Made by a program: the position numbers and the translations under genes. A DNA stretch of 64,000 bases. Origin: Paenibacillus rhizosphaerae. GTDB lineage: Bacteria; Bacillota; Bacilli; Paenibacillales; Paenibacillaceae. Shown piece after piece: positions 17,609 through 25,880 of this stretch; positions within the stretch are counted from its first letter, which is position 1, and each line of letters starts with the position of its first letter. The notes under the pieces were generated by a model that was not told the DNA's origin, ran no database searches, and saw only the letters and a program-made list of their open reading frames with translations. The stretch spans positions 1,798,001 through 1,862,000 of the forward strand of contig NZ_JACHXJ010000001.1 in NCBI RefSeq assembly GCF_014192015.1, given 5' to 3'.

Positions 17609-18859
17609 TTACGATTTGAATTCGGCATTCACCGGATCCGTCATAAGCTTATTTCGGGTAGACGCAGTGAACCAGGTTTTCTTCCATTGGCCTTTCGCCG
17701 CCATCACCACCAGCAGACTGGCCACGGCCACACCGCTCAAGATCAGGAACCCGGGCGTGTAAGACCCGGTGGACTCGTACAATCCGCCGAGCACAAGCGG
17801 CAGCAAGTAACCGCCGAACCCGCCGGCAGCCCCGACGATGCCTGTCACGATGCCGATCTCATCACGAAACCGCTGGGGCACGATCTGGAAGACGGAGCCG
17901 TTGCCGGCGCCAAGGCACATCATGCCGGCAAAAAGAAGGATGGAGATCACATACAGCGACGGCAGAGTGGAGACGCAGGCGAGCATAACGGCCGCCCCGG
18001 CATACAGGACGAGCAGCATGCGGACACCCCCGATTCGATCGGACAAGTATCCGCCCACCGGACGGAAAAGGCTGCCCGCGATGACGCATACGGTCGTAAA
18101 ATCCGCTGCATGCACGGCGGAAAGGTTGTACTGCGTATGAAAGAAGATCGTCAGGTAATTGGTCAGGCCGACGAACCCGCCGAACGTGACACAGTACAAC
18201 CAGCAGAAGAGCCAGGTATCCTTCTGTTTTAATACCGAGCCATACTCGGACAATTTTTTGGGGGCAGGCTGGTTAGGGCTATCTTTGGCAAAGATGCTGA
18301 ACAGGATAAACACGATGATGATCGGGATTAAAGCGATGCCGAATACAGCTTCCCAACCTCCAAAATGCTGCGCCAGCCGGTTCGCAAACAGCGTGCTCAG
18401 CACCGTGCCGCTGTTGCCGGCTCCGGCGATGCCCATCGCCAGGCCTTGATACTGCGGCGGGTACCAACGGCTGGCGAGCGGAAGCGCAGCCGAGAACGAA
18501 GCCCCCGCGATACCAAGCAGCAGGGCGATGATATGCAGCTCGCCGAGCGAGTCCACGAAACGCCAGCCCCAGATCAGCGGAACCATCGTCAGCAGCATCC
18601 CGAGCTGTCCGGTGCGTTTCGGCCCGATATAATCGGTCAGAAAACCGAGGACCAGCCTCAGTACCGATCCGCCGAGCACCGGCAGCGCGACCAAGTTCGC
18701 CTTTTGGGATGCGGTCATCGGATAATCCTCCATCATTATGACGCTCAGCGGGCCGAGGAGAACCCAAATCATAAAGCTGATGTCAAAATAGAAAAATGCG
18801 CTGAATAAAGACGGTTTATGCCCACTTTTCCAAAACGTCGTGCCTTCTTTCTTCTCCAT
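17609..18859 (-). CDS. narK: Nitrate/nitrite transporter, NarK/NasA family
   Basis: A 416-residue MFS protein with about 12 membrane segments. Both nitrate-signature segments of the NNP family are visible: AGAGNSGTVLSTLF (about residue 130) and GAGNGSVFQIVP (about 320). It imports nitrate (and may exchange nitrite) for the divergent assimilatory reductase. I chose ATG 18859, with GGAGG 8 bases upstream; an ATG two codons earlier is too close to the ribosome site, and upstream extension of the frame is leader RNA. Expression is probably controlled by leader antitermination (see 18896-18993). Confidence 0.92.
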   Translation of the reverse strand: MEKKEGTTFWKSGHKPSLFSAFFYFDISFMIWVLLGPLSVIMMEDYPMTASQKANLVALPVLGGSVLRLVLGFLTDYIGPKRTGQLGMLLTMVPLIWGWRFVDSLGELHIIALLLGIAGASFSAALPLASRWYPPQYQGLAMGIAGAGNSGTVLSTLFANRLAQHFGGWEAVFGIALIPIIIVFILFSIFAKDSPNQPAPKKLSEYGSVLKQKDTWLFCWLYCVTFGGFVGLTNYLTIFFHTQYNLSAVHAADFTTVCVIAGSLFRPVGGYLSDRIGGVRMLLVLYAGAAVMLACVSTLPSLYVISILLFAGMMCLGAGNGSVFQIVPQRFRDEIGIVTGIVGAAGGFGGYLLPLVLGGLYESTGSYTPGFLILSGVAVASLLVVMAAKGQWKKTWFTASTRNKLMTDPVNAEFKS

Positions 18860-18895
18860 CTCCATCTCCTCCGTGTCCTTTATTATCGCGTACTC

Positions 18896-18942
18896 ACAAA
18901 ACAAAAAGCCGCAGATTGCCCTTAAGCGGACAACCAGCGGCC
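18896..18942 (-). terminator. Conditional terminator in the narK leader
   Basis: A 15-base imperfect stem with G-U pairs (see the ANTAR leader entry) and a T5GT4 tail, about 37 bases before the narK start. It would stop transcription before narK unless the overlapping second hairpin forms. Confidence 0.85.
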
Positions 18943-18993
18943 TCATTGCCATGGGAAGTATTCTTCCCGGATGAAAGATCACGTCTTTGTGAT
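18896..18993 (-). promoter_or_regulatory. ANTAR-type two-hairpin antitermination leader of narK
   Basis: On the minus strand, in order. Hairpin 1 is ATCAC-AAAGAC-GTGAT (18993-18978). After 23 bases comes hairpin 2, CCATGGC-AATGAG-GCCGCTGG (18954-18934). Then an intrinsic terminator GGCCGCTGGTTGTCC-GCTTAA-GGGCAATCTGCGGCT (18942-18907) with TTTTTGTTTT. Both hexaloops have A at 1 and G at 4. The 3' arm of hairpin 2 is part of the terminator's 5' arm, so the two are mutually exclusive. ANTAR proteins such as NasR and EutV bind paired hexaloop hairpins of this kind to prevent termination. The linker can itself fold (GGGAAG/CTTCCC). Confidence 0.8.
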
Positions 18994-19003
18994 TTCGAAA
19001 TGA

Positions 19004-19032
19004 ATTATAGTGGAATGTAAAAATCATGTCAA
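19004..19032 (-). promoter_or_regulatory. Sigma-A promoter of narK
   Basis: Minus strand TTGACA (19032-19027), a 17-base spacer and TATAAT (19009-19004): a perfect consensus promoter. Transcription should start near 18997, a few bases before hairpin 1. The roughly 80 bp between this and the nas promoter shows nothing else. Confidence 0.85.
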
Positions 19033-19110
19033 TAAACTATACATAAATTTTAATTTCGGACATTAATCAGAGTGTCCCTGGTGAATATTTGGATTCTTAT
19101 GTAATATATA

Positions 19111-19139
19111 TTGACATAAAACTTGTTTTCGATTATGCT
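19111..19139 (+). promoter_or_regulatory. Sigma-A promoter of nasB-nasC
   Basis: TTGACA (19111-19116), a 17-base spacer and TATGCT (19134-19139). The expected start near 19146 lies 13 bases before hairpin 1 of the leader. Confidence 0.8.
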
Positions 19140-19158
19140 CAGTTCAAATCCATTATCC

Positions 19159-19230
19159 GGTACAACGGTGTACCTGTTGGCAAACTGGCAATGACGCCCG
19201 TTCCTTTGAAATCCAAGGGACGGGTTTTTT
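19159..19230 (+). promoter_or_regulatory. ANTAR-type two-hairpin antitermination leader of nasBC
   Basis: Hairpin 1 is GGTAC-AACGGT-GTACC (19159-19174), a perfect 5-bp stem with a hexaloop. After a 9-base linker, hairpin 2 is ACTGGC-AATGAC-GCCCGT (19184-19201) with one mismatch. The terminator begins inside its 3' arm: CCCGTTCCTT / AAGGGACGGG then T6 (19197-19230). Both hexaloops again have A1 and G4. The match with the narK leader on the opposite strand, in layout though not in stem sequence, argues for common control by one ANTAR protein. Confidence 0.83.
19197..19230 (+). terminator. Conditional terminator in the nasBC leader
   Basis: A 10-bp stem (CCCGTTCCTT with AAGGGACGGG) and T6, 46 bp before the nasB start. 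It is mutually exclusive with the second ANTAR hairpin. Confidence 0.87.
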
Positions 19231-19276
19231 CATTTTTAGGCCTGGCCTACACAGTTTTTTAGCGGAGGTGACTGCA

Positions 19277-21403
19277 ATGGGGAAGCCCAGGCTTGTCGTA
19301 GTCGGCAATGGGATGGCAGGAATGAGATGCGTGGAGCATATATGCGATTTTGCACCCGATCGGTATGAGATCACGGTGTTCGGAAATGAGCCCCATCCCA
19401 ACTACAACCGGATCATGCTGTCGAAAGTGCTCCAAGGGGGAACAAATGTAGATGATATTACGATCCATGATTGGAATTGGTATAAAGAACGGGGGATTTC
19501 CCTGTATACAGGGGAAACCGCGCTTCGGGCCGACCCCGGCCTGCAGCGGATCTACACGGAATCCGGGCGTGTAGAGCCTTATGACCGGCTGATTATCGCG
19601 ACAGGCTCCTCGGCTTTTATGCCCAAAATCCCGGGCATTCACAAGCCTGGAGTTACGGCTTTCCGGAATATCGCGGATTGTGAGCGGATGATGGAAGCTT
19701 CTCGAACGTATAAGCATGCAGCCGTGATCGGCGGAGGACTCCTCGGATTGGAAGCGGCAAGGGGGCTGCTAAACCTGGGTATGGAGGTCGATGTCATCCA
19801 TAACGCTTCGTATCTGATGAACAGGCAGCTGGATGGCGCCGCAGCAGAGATGCTGAAGCGGGAGCTGACCAAACAGGGGATGCGCTTTCTGGTTGAAAAA
19901 CGTACGGAGCGAATCCTCGGCAGAAAACGTGCGGAAGGCCTGCAATTCTCTGACGGCAGCCGGCTTGGAGCTGACCTGATCGTACTGGCCGTAGGGATCC
20001 GTCCGAACATTTCCGTGGCAGAAGCCAGCGGCATTCGAACGAACCGGGCGATTGTCGTTGATGATTATATGCAGACGAGTGCCGACCATGTATATGCCGT
20101 AGGGGAATGCGCAGAGCACCGCGGCATCGTCTACGGCTTGGTGGCTCCATTATATGAGCAGGCCCGCGTACTCGCCATGCATTTATGCGGCCGGCACACG
20201 GAGCCCTATCCAGGCTCCGTCCCTTATGCACAGCTAAAGGTGTCGGGCGTGGAGGTATTTTCCGCCGGGCTGATCCAAGAAGGAGATTGTGAGACGGCGC
20301 TGCAGCACTACGACGGCGTCAAAGGGACTTATAAGAAGGTGACGATGAAAAACGGCAGGATTGCCGGTGCCGTACTTTTTGGCGACACTTCGGAAGGGAC
20401 GGAGCTGTTAGGTTATTTAAAACGGCAGGCACCGGTGTCCGCCTTGAAGGCGCAGTCGGCCGGGGGAAATTCTTCATTGGTCAAGTCGGCCGAAGCCATG
20501 GAAGATCAGGAGACGGTGTGCAATTGCAACAGTGTCACAAAGGGTGCCATTATGGAAACCGTCTGGCTGGACGGGTCACAAACCGTTGATCAGATCCGGG
20601 AGCGAACCAAGGCATCCGGTTCCTGCGGCGGCTGCAAGCCGATGGTGGCCGCGATGCTGGAGCTGGCGAAATCCTCCGAACGGAAGAAGCCCGTACAGGC
20701 CTCAGCATCGGTACCGATCTGCGGCTGCACGGAGATGGACCGTGCATCGATCCGGGCCGCCCTGAGCCCGGGCAGCGATGTGAGCGTCCAGGCAGCCATG
20801 CTGCGGCTGGGATGGAAGCGACCCGAAGGCTGCCCGGTGTGCCGGTCGACCGCGGCTTATTACCTCGGCATTCATCGAACGGCTGCCGGTGGAGAGCCCA
20901 TGATCCGCGTGTCGGCAAGCGCCCCCACTTCACCGGGCCTCCTGCAGCCGGAGTCCGGGCGTATCGCGCTAGAACTGGAGCGGAGAAGCACAGGATGGAT
21001 CTTGCCGACACGGATACGCATCGCGGTGTCTCCAAGTCCGCGCGACCCGGCGGGCGTCCTTGTTCATGATCTCGGTATCGCTGCATCCCCGGCCGGATGG
21101 GAATTGTACGCCGGTGGACATATGGAGCATCCGGTCAAAGCAGGTCAACTGGTAGGTGTACTGCCCGATGACGGCGACATCACCGACATGGCTCTCGGCT
21201 GCCTCGCGCTGTACCGGGATTCTGCCTACTACCGGGAACCGATGTGGGAGTGGGTGGAACGATACGGGCTTCAGCGTTTACGGGAGAAGCTGCTCGATCC
21301 CGATGAGCGCGAATCGCTGCTCGAAACGATGGAAATAGGTCGATCGGTTGAGATCAATACACATTCTGATATACATTCCGAAGAAAGGACGGTGGGCATA
21401 TGA
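19277..21403 (+). CDS. nasB: Assimilatory nitrate reductase electron-transfer subunit (NasB-like)
   Basis: A 708-residue flavoprotein that would pass NAD(P)H electrons to the nitrate reductase. Residues 1-400 are a two-dinucleotide-fold FAD/NAD domain (VVGNGMAGMRC at about 8, AVIGGGLLGLEAARGL at about 150, VYAVGECAEH). Two BFD-like [2Fe-2S] segments follow: CNCN...CGGC (about 414-450) and CGC...CPVC (about 481-520). The C-terminal 170 residues look like a ferredoxin-like half-domain of nitrite/sulfite reductases without siroheme Cys ligands. ATG 19277 has GGAGG 8 bases upstream; an in-frame GTG at 19268 overlaps the ribosome site. Confidence 0.87.
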   Translation: MGKPRLVVVGNGMAGMRCVEHICDFAPDRYEITVFGNEPHPNYNRIMLSKVLQGGTNVDDITIHDWNWYKERGISLYTGETALRADPGLQRIYTESGRVEPYDRLIIATGSSAFMPKIPGIHKPGVTAFRNIADCERMMEASRTYKHAAVIGGGLLGLEAARGLLNLGMEVDVIHNASYLMNRQLDGAAAEMLKRELTKQGMRFLVEKRTERILGRKRAEGLQFSDGSRLGADLIVLAVGIRPNISVAEASGIRTNRAIVVDDYMQTSADHVYAVGECAEHRGIVYGLVAPLYEQARVLAMHLCGRHTEPYPGSVPYAQLKVSGVEVFSAGLIQEGDCETALQHYDGVKGTYKKVTMKNGRIAGAVLFGDTSEGTELLGYLKRQAPVSALKAQSAGGNSSLVKSAEAMEDQETVCNCNSVTKGAIMETVWLDGSQTVDQIRERTKASGSCGGCKPMVAAMLELAKSSERKKPVQASASVPICGCTEMDRASIRAALSPGSDVSVQAAMLRLGWKRPEGCPVCRSTAAYYLGIHRTAAGGEPMIRVSASAPTSPGLLQPESGRIALELERRSTGWILPTRIRIAVSPSPRDPAGVLVHDLGIAASPAGWELYAGGHMEHPVKAGQLVGVLPDDGDITDMALGCLALYRDSAYYREPMWEWVERYGLQRLREKLLDPDERESLLETMEIGRSVEINTHSDIHSEERTVGI

Positions 21404-23517
21404 CGCTGACGATGAATACGCAGTGCCCCTTTTGCAGCGTGCAGTGCAAAATGACCGTAGAGATTGCACCCGGGGAGGCCAGGCAGCGATCGGGTTATCA
21501 GGTCGCGGGAATCCCCAATGCCGCGTCTGAGGGGCGGTTGTGCGTGAAAGGGATGAACGCACACCAGCATGCTTCAAGCCGGGAGCGCCTCCTGTATCCG
21601 CTGGTGCGGAAGGATGGTGAATTAGTCCGCACGTCTTGGGCTGAGGCATTGAACATTGTCGCCGCCAGGTTTTCAGGCATTCAGGAGGCGCACGGCCGTG
21701 ATGCCGTCGGGGTGTATGGAGGAGGTTCATTGACGAATGAAACGGCCTATGCACTAGGCAAATTTGCGAGAGTAGCCCTCCGGACCCGTTATATCGACTA
21801 CAACGGAAGATTTTGCATGTCGGCGGCGGCATCGGCCGGGGTAAAGACGTTCGGGATCGACCGGGGGCTGACCAATCAGCTGTCGGAAATCCCGCTGGCC
21901 GAATGTATCATCCTGGCCGGCACGAACATCGCGGAGTGCCAGCCGACCCTCATGCCTTATTTTATCCGGGCGAAGGAGAATGGGGCATTCATCATCGTTA
22001 TGGATCCCCGGGCAACCGCCACGGCGGAGCTGGCGGATCTTCATCTGCAGGTGAAACCGGGGACCGACAGCGCTTTGGTGAGCGGTATGCTGAAGGTCAT
22101 CGTAGACGAAAACTTGATTGATTCGGCGTTTATTCAGAGCCGTACAAAGAATTTTGACCAGCTGAAGGCTGATTTGCTCCAGATAGACTTGGAGGGGATT
22201 GCCGAGCTTACAGGCGTTCCCGCGGAGCAGATAAGAACCGCCGCTGTGACTTACGCCAAAGCAGATACCGGCATGGTGTTTACTGCGCGCGGCGTGGAGC
22301 AGCATGCCGACGGGCATATGGCGGTCCGTAATTTTCTGAATATGGTCCTGGCTACCGGGAAAATCGGCAGGAAAGGCTGCGGATACGGTGCCGTTACGGG
22401 TCAGGGGAACGGACAAGGCGGCAGAGAGCATGGACAGAAGGCTGACCAGCTGCCCGGCTACCGTTCGATCGAAAATGAAAACGACCGCGCGTTCGTGGCA
22501 GCCGTTTGGGGAATCCAACCCGAAGAGCTTCCTGGAAAAGGGGTATCCGCCTATGAAATGATGGAGCTCGTACACGAGGAACAGATCAAGGCGTTATTCA
22601 TCATGGGCTCGAATCCCGTCGTTTCGAATCCCCATGCTTCGCTGGTGGAGGAGGGCATCCGAAAGCTCGATTTCCTGGTCGTCGCCGATATGTTCCTGTC
22701 GGAAACGGCAAGATACGCGGACGTTGTCCTGCCGGTCACTTCCTATATGGAAAACGAAGGGACACTGACGAATTTGGAAGGCCGCGTGCTGTTGAGGGAA
22801 GCAGGCAGACCAGCGCCGGGCGAGACGCGCCATGATTGGCAGATCTTGTGCTCGGTTGCGGCAAAACTCGGAAGAGGGGCTTATTTTCCGTTTACGAGTG
22901 CAGAAGAAATCTTTGACGAGCTGAGAAAAGCCAGCCGAGGCGGGATGGCCGACTATTACGGGATCACTTACGAGCGCCTGCGGCGGGAAGAAGGCATCTA
23001 CTGGCCGTGCCCGTCAACCGACCACCCGGGGACAGGACGGTTGTTCGAACGCTCTTTCGCTCACGCGGACGGATTAGCCCGGTTTCAGAAGGTACCTGTT
23101 GCTTCCCAGGGCGAGGAAACGGACAGTGAATATCCGCTGATCATGACCAACGGCAGGGTGCTTCCGCATTATTTGACGGGCGTTCAAACCCGGCGCAGTC
23201 CTGTGCTCGCCGCAAAGTTTGTGGAGAGCTTCATGGAAATTCACCCGCTGACCGCCCGTAAGTTCCGGGTCGAAGACGGAGCGCTCGTCCGCGTCAGTTC
23301 CAAAAGGGGGACCGTTACCGTACGCAGTCGTTATTCTGACAAAATACGCGAGGATACCATATTTATTCCGATGCATTGGGGAGACGCCCAAAACGTAAAT
23401 TTGGCCACCAACCCAGAGCTTGATCCATACTGCAAAATGCCGGATTTCAAGGTTAGTGCCGTACGGCTTCGGCCGCTTGCCGAAGAATGGCCAGAGGATG
23501 AAGGGGAGATCATCTAG
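21400..23517 (+). CDS. nasC: Assimilatory nitrate reductase catalytic subunit (NasC-like)
   Basis: A 705-residue molybdopterin oxidoreductase that reduces nitrate to nitrite in the cytoplasm. N-terminal [4Fe-4S] ligands are Cys9, Cys12, Cys16 and Cys48. Molybdopterin domains follow, with GRFCMSAAASAGVKTFGIDR at about residues 130-149, GTNIAECQP, MDPRATAT and MGSNPVVSNPHASL; the C-terminal dinucleotide-binding domain ends around residue 700. No Tat signal, as expected for the assimilatory type. It overlaps nasB by ATGA. No nitrite reductase (nirBD) or Moco gene follows. Confidence 0.93.
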   Translation: MTLTMNTQCPFCSVQCKMTVEIAPGEARQRSGYQVAGIPNAASEGRLCVKGMNAHQHASSRERLLYPLVRKDGELVRTSWAEALNIVAARFSGIQEAHGRDAVGVYGGGSLTNETAYALGKFARVALRTRYIDYNGRFCMSAAASAGVKTFGIDRGLTNQLSEIPLAECIILAGTNIAECQPTLMPYFIRAKENGAFIIVMDPRATATAELADLHLQVKPGTDSALVSGMLKVIVDENLIDSAFIQSRTKNFDQLKADLLQIDLEGIAELTGVPAEQIRTAAVTYAKADTGMVFTARGVEQHADGHMAVRNFLNMVLATGKIGRKGCGYGAVTGQGNGQGGREHGQKADQLPGYRSIENENDRAFVAAVWGIQPEELPGKGVSAYEMMELVHEEQIKALFIMGSNPVVSNPHASLVEEGIRKLDFLVVADMFLSETARYADVVLPVTSYMENEGTLTNLEGRVLLREAGRPAPGETRHDWQILCSVAAKLGRGAYFPFTSAEEIFDELRKASRGGMADYYGITYERLRREEGIYWPCPSTDHPGTGRLFERSFAHADGLARFQKVPVASQGEETDSEYPLIMTNGRVLPHYLTGVQTRRSPVLAAKFVESFMEIHPLTARKFRVEDGALVRVSSKRGTVTVRSRYSDKIREDTIFIPMHWGDAQNVNLATNPELDPYCKMPDFKVSAVRLRPLAEEWPEDEGEII

Positions 23518-23670
23518 AAAAAATACACGGAATACCTGAGTTCAACTTTGAGCTGCGTCTTCAAATTGGTCTGCTCCAAATCAATGCGGACTGGCCCTTA
23601 ATCCCGCCAATGACTCATGCTACAATAGCCGTGTCATGGAATTTACGATGCATGAAAGGGGAGAGGGCGC

Positions 23671-24525
23671 ATGAATATTTTGATCGCAGGCGCATCCGGA
23701 GCCGTAGGCCGTATACTGGTGCCGCGGTTGGTCCAGGCCGGCCATACGGTGACAGGTACGACTCATCGACCGGAAAATATAGAGGTCATTGAAGCATTGG
23801 GAGCTAAAGCCCTCGTCGCGGATGCGTTTGACCGGGATGCTACTTTTGCGGCAGTCCACGAATCGATGCCGGAAATCGTCATCCACCAGCTGACATCCCT
23901 CGGCAGCCGGGTTTTCTCGGAAAATTCCCGGATTCGGGTGGAAGGAACCCGTCATTTGGTCGATGCCGCTCGAGAAACCGGCGTGAAACGAATCGTTGTC
24001 CAGAGCATCGCTTGGGCTTACCAGCCAGGGGATGGGCCGGCGGAAGAGCATGTTCCGCTGGATGTCAAATCGGTCGATTCCTTGCGCAAGCGTACCGTGG
24101 ATGCCGTTGCTGCACTTGAGGAGACAGCAGCGGAAATTCCGGAGCATGTCATTCTCCGCTACGGCTTGTTTTATGGTCCCGGGACTTGGTATACAAGCGG
24201 CGGGTATATGGCAGAAGAGGTGCGTGAGGGACGAATGTCTGCAAATGAAGGAGTGTCCTCATTCGTGCATGTTGAAGACGCTGCCTATGCCGCATGCCAG
24301 GCGCTGGATTGGCCGTCCGGTGCGTACAACATTGTGGATGACGAGCCGGCACGGGGCACGGATTGGCTCCCGATCTTTGCAGAGTCGGTCGGTGTTTCTC
24401 TGCCAGCCACGGCTGCAGGCGAGGGACAGCCGTGGGAACGTGGTGCGGCGAACACCAAGGCGCGCGGGCTGGGATGGAAACCGCTGTACCCGACGTGGCG
24501 GACTGGCTTTAGAGGGAAATATTAA
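23671..24525 (+). CDS. NAD-dependent epimerase/dehydratase family protein
   Basis: 284 residues, an extended SDR. The N-terminus MNILIAGASGAVGRILVPRL has the GxxGxxG nucleotide loop. The catalytic region is atypical: a clear YxxxK is not evident where expected, though SVDSLRKRTVDAVAALEE follows the substrate segment, so it may be an atypical member that only binds NAD(P). AAAGGGGAG lies before the ATG. It stands alone; substrate unknown. Confidence 0.83.
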   Translation: MNILIAGASGAVGRILVPRLVQAGHTVTGTTHRPENIEVIEALGAKALVADAFDRDATFAAVHESMPEIVIHQLTSLGSRVFSENSRIRVEGTRHLVDAARETGVKRIVVQSIAWAYQPGDGPAEEHVPLDVKSVDSLRKRTVDAVAALEETAAEIPEHVILRYGLFYGPGTWYTSGGYMAEEVREGRMSANEGVSSFVHVEDAAYAACQALDWPSGAYNIVDDEPARGTDWLPIFAESVGVSLPATAAGEGQPWERGAANTKARGLGWKPLYPTWRTGFRGKY

Positions 24526-24542
24526 AGTTAACGAAATATACG

Positions 24543-24612
24543 AATGCACCGCTTAACAGACATTGGACAGCCCTGGGCTGTTCCGATGATCTACAAGGGG
24601 TGCTTTTTTTGT
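24543..24612 (+). terminator. Composite terminator
   Basis: An inner hairpin GGACAGC / GCTGTTCC is enclosed by an outer GCACC / GGTGC pairing that ends directly in T8. It is 20 bp after the epimerase stop. The overall fold is a guess. Confidence 0.5.
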
Positions 24613-24636
24613 TGGGAAAACCAGCGGCATTTCTTC

Positions 24637-24668
24637 TTGACTCTCTCCTATACGTGAGGGTTTAGTAT
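24637..24668 (+). promoter_or_regulatory. MerR-type promoter with long spacer
   Basis: TTGACT (24637-24642) and TAGTAT (24663-24668; or TTAGTA one base earlier) are 19-20 bases apart, longer than the sigma-A optimum. The spacer holds CTCTCCTATACGTGAGGG, with the CTC...GAG symmetry seen at BmrR/BltR-type operators. MerR activators twist such promoters into an active shape. It precedes merR and the two SMR genes. Confidence 0.72.
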
Positions 24669-24688
24669 GGATATGGGAGGTGCTCAAG

Positions 24689-25507
24689 ATGATGTATAAA
24701 ATCGGACAATTGGCCAAGGAGGCCGGTATCTCCATCCGCACGCTGCGCTATTACGATGAAATGGGTATCCTGACCCCCTCTTTCGTATCAGATGCCGGAT
24801 ACCGGTACTATAACGAGGACGACATCATGAAGCTGCATCATATTACGACGTTGAAGCAGCTTGGGTTTACACTGGGACAAATCCGAAACGTTTTGGAAGC
24901 GGAAACCGGAGGGTCTCACGCTGAAAAATGGACTCGCGCCATTCGGAATCAGCTTGATTTGCTCCAGGATGAAAAGCATCGCCTCGAGCTGCTCGAACGC
25001 CGGCTGCTGACGACGCTGCGCACGGTCGAGCTCCGGAATGACGTACCGGTGGAAGAGCTGGTCCTGTTCATCCAAATGCTTCATTCGAGAGAAGCCGATT
25101 CGGCATCCAAATCCATCCAGCGGAACAACAGGGTCAGGCAGTTCGCTCCCGACGAGCTCCCGATTATCGAGAAGCTGCCGAAGATAGATGAGGACGATCC
25201 GCGTCCGGATGAATGGATCGGCTTGCTGCGGGACATTCATCATCACCTGGAAGAGCCGCCGGATTCGCCTGCATCCAGACGGTTGGCGAAGCGATTGCTG
25301 ACCATCGGAGAGGGTTGGTTTGATGGCCGGGAGGACGTACTGGAGAAATATTGGGAGTGGATTCGTCCGGAAGCCGGGGGAAGCGAAAGGGTCCTCGGCC
25401 TGGATGAAGAAACGATGGCCTATATCGACAGAATCGTCGACGATTATTTGCGACATGAACAAGAACAGCAGACGGATCATGGAAAGGAAGGGGATTGCAT
25501 TGAATGA
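24689..25507 (+). CDS. MerR-family multidrug-responsive regulator
   Basis: 272 residues. The N-terminal MerR helix-turn-helix and wing (KIGQLAKEAGISIRTLRYYD, about residues 4-23, then YRYYNEDD) are followed by a coiled-coil dimerisation helix and a 150-residue C-terminal domain that may bind ligand. ATG 24689 has GGGAGG 8 bases upstream. It overlaps the first SMR gene, so one transcript from the long-spacer promoter probably carries all three genes under autogenous control. Confidence 0.9.
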   Translation: MMYKIGQLAKEAGISIRTLRYYDEMGILTPSFVSDAGYRYYNEDDIMKLHHITTLKQLGFTLGQIRNVLEAETGGSHAEKWTRAIRNQLDLLQDEKHRLELLERRLLTTLRTVELRNDVPVEELVLFIQMLHSREADSASKSIQRNNRVRQFAPDELPIIEKLPKIDEDDPRPDEWIGLLRDIHHHLEEPPDSPASRRLAKRLLTIGEGWFDGREDVLEKYWEWIRPEAGGSERVLGLDEETMAYIDRIVDDYLRHEQEQQTDHGKEGDCIE

Positions 25508-25880
25508 ACAGGTGAAAACATCGACTCCTGCGAAAAACGCTAAACCGGGCAAACCGTTAAGTAAAAACCAGGCGTGGGCTTCTGTGGCGATCGGGGGCGT
25601 ACTTGAAATCGTCTGGGCCTCAGGCTTCAAATATGTGGAGATTCCCTCCATCATCGTACTGATCGCCCTGCTGACGAGCTTTGATCTGGTGATCCGAGCA
25701 GCAAAGGTTCTGCCAGTCGGGACAACCTACGCCGTTTTTGCCGGGATTGGTACGATCGGAACCGTGGTTGTGGAAGCTGTTTATTCCGGTGGTATTGGCC
25801 TGCTGAAAGTCGGCATTATTTTGCTCTTATTGCTGTTTATCATCGGTTTAAAACTTACCAGCGGGGAGGAGCACAGCTGA
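25500..25880 (+). CDS. SMR-family exporter subunit (YkkC/GdnC-like)
   Basis: 126 residues with four membrane helices after a 24-residue polar N-terminus. GVLEIVWASGFKYVE carries the essential membrane Glu, and the VLPVGTTYAVFAGIGTIGTV stretch is the YkkC/EbrA signature. The start is TTG 25500 with GGAAGGGG upstream, overlapping the merR stop by 8 bp. SMR pairs of this type export guanidinium or cationic drugs; no guanidine riboswitch is seen upstream, so drug-responsive MerR control is more likely. Confidence 0.88.
   Translation: MNEQVKTSTPAKNAKPGKPLSKNQAWASVAIGGVLEIVWASGFKYVEIPSIIVLIALLTSFDLVIRAAKVLPVGTTYAVFAGIGTIGTVVVEAVYSGGIGLLKVGIILLLLLFIIGLKLTSGEEHS

Noticed and set aside
24613..24690. 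Guanidine riboswitch before the SMR pair
   Set aside because: The leader is short and fits a MerR promoter; no ykkC-motif core is seen.
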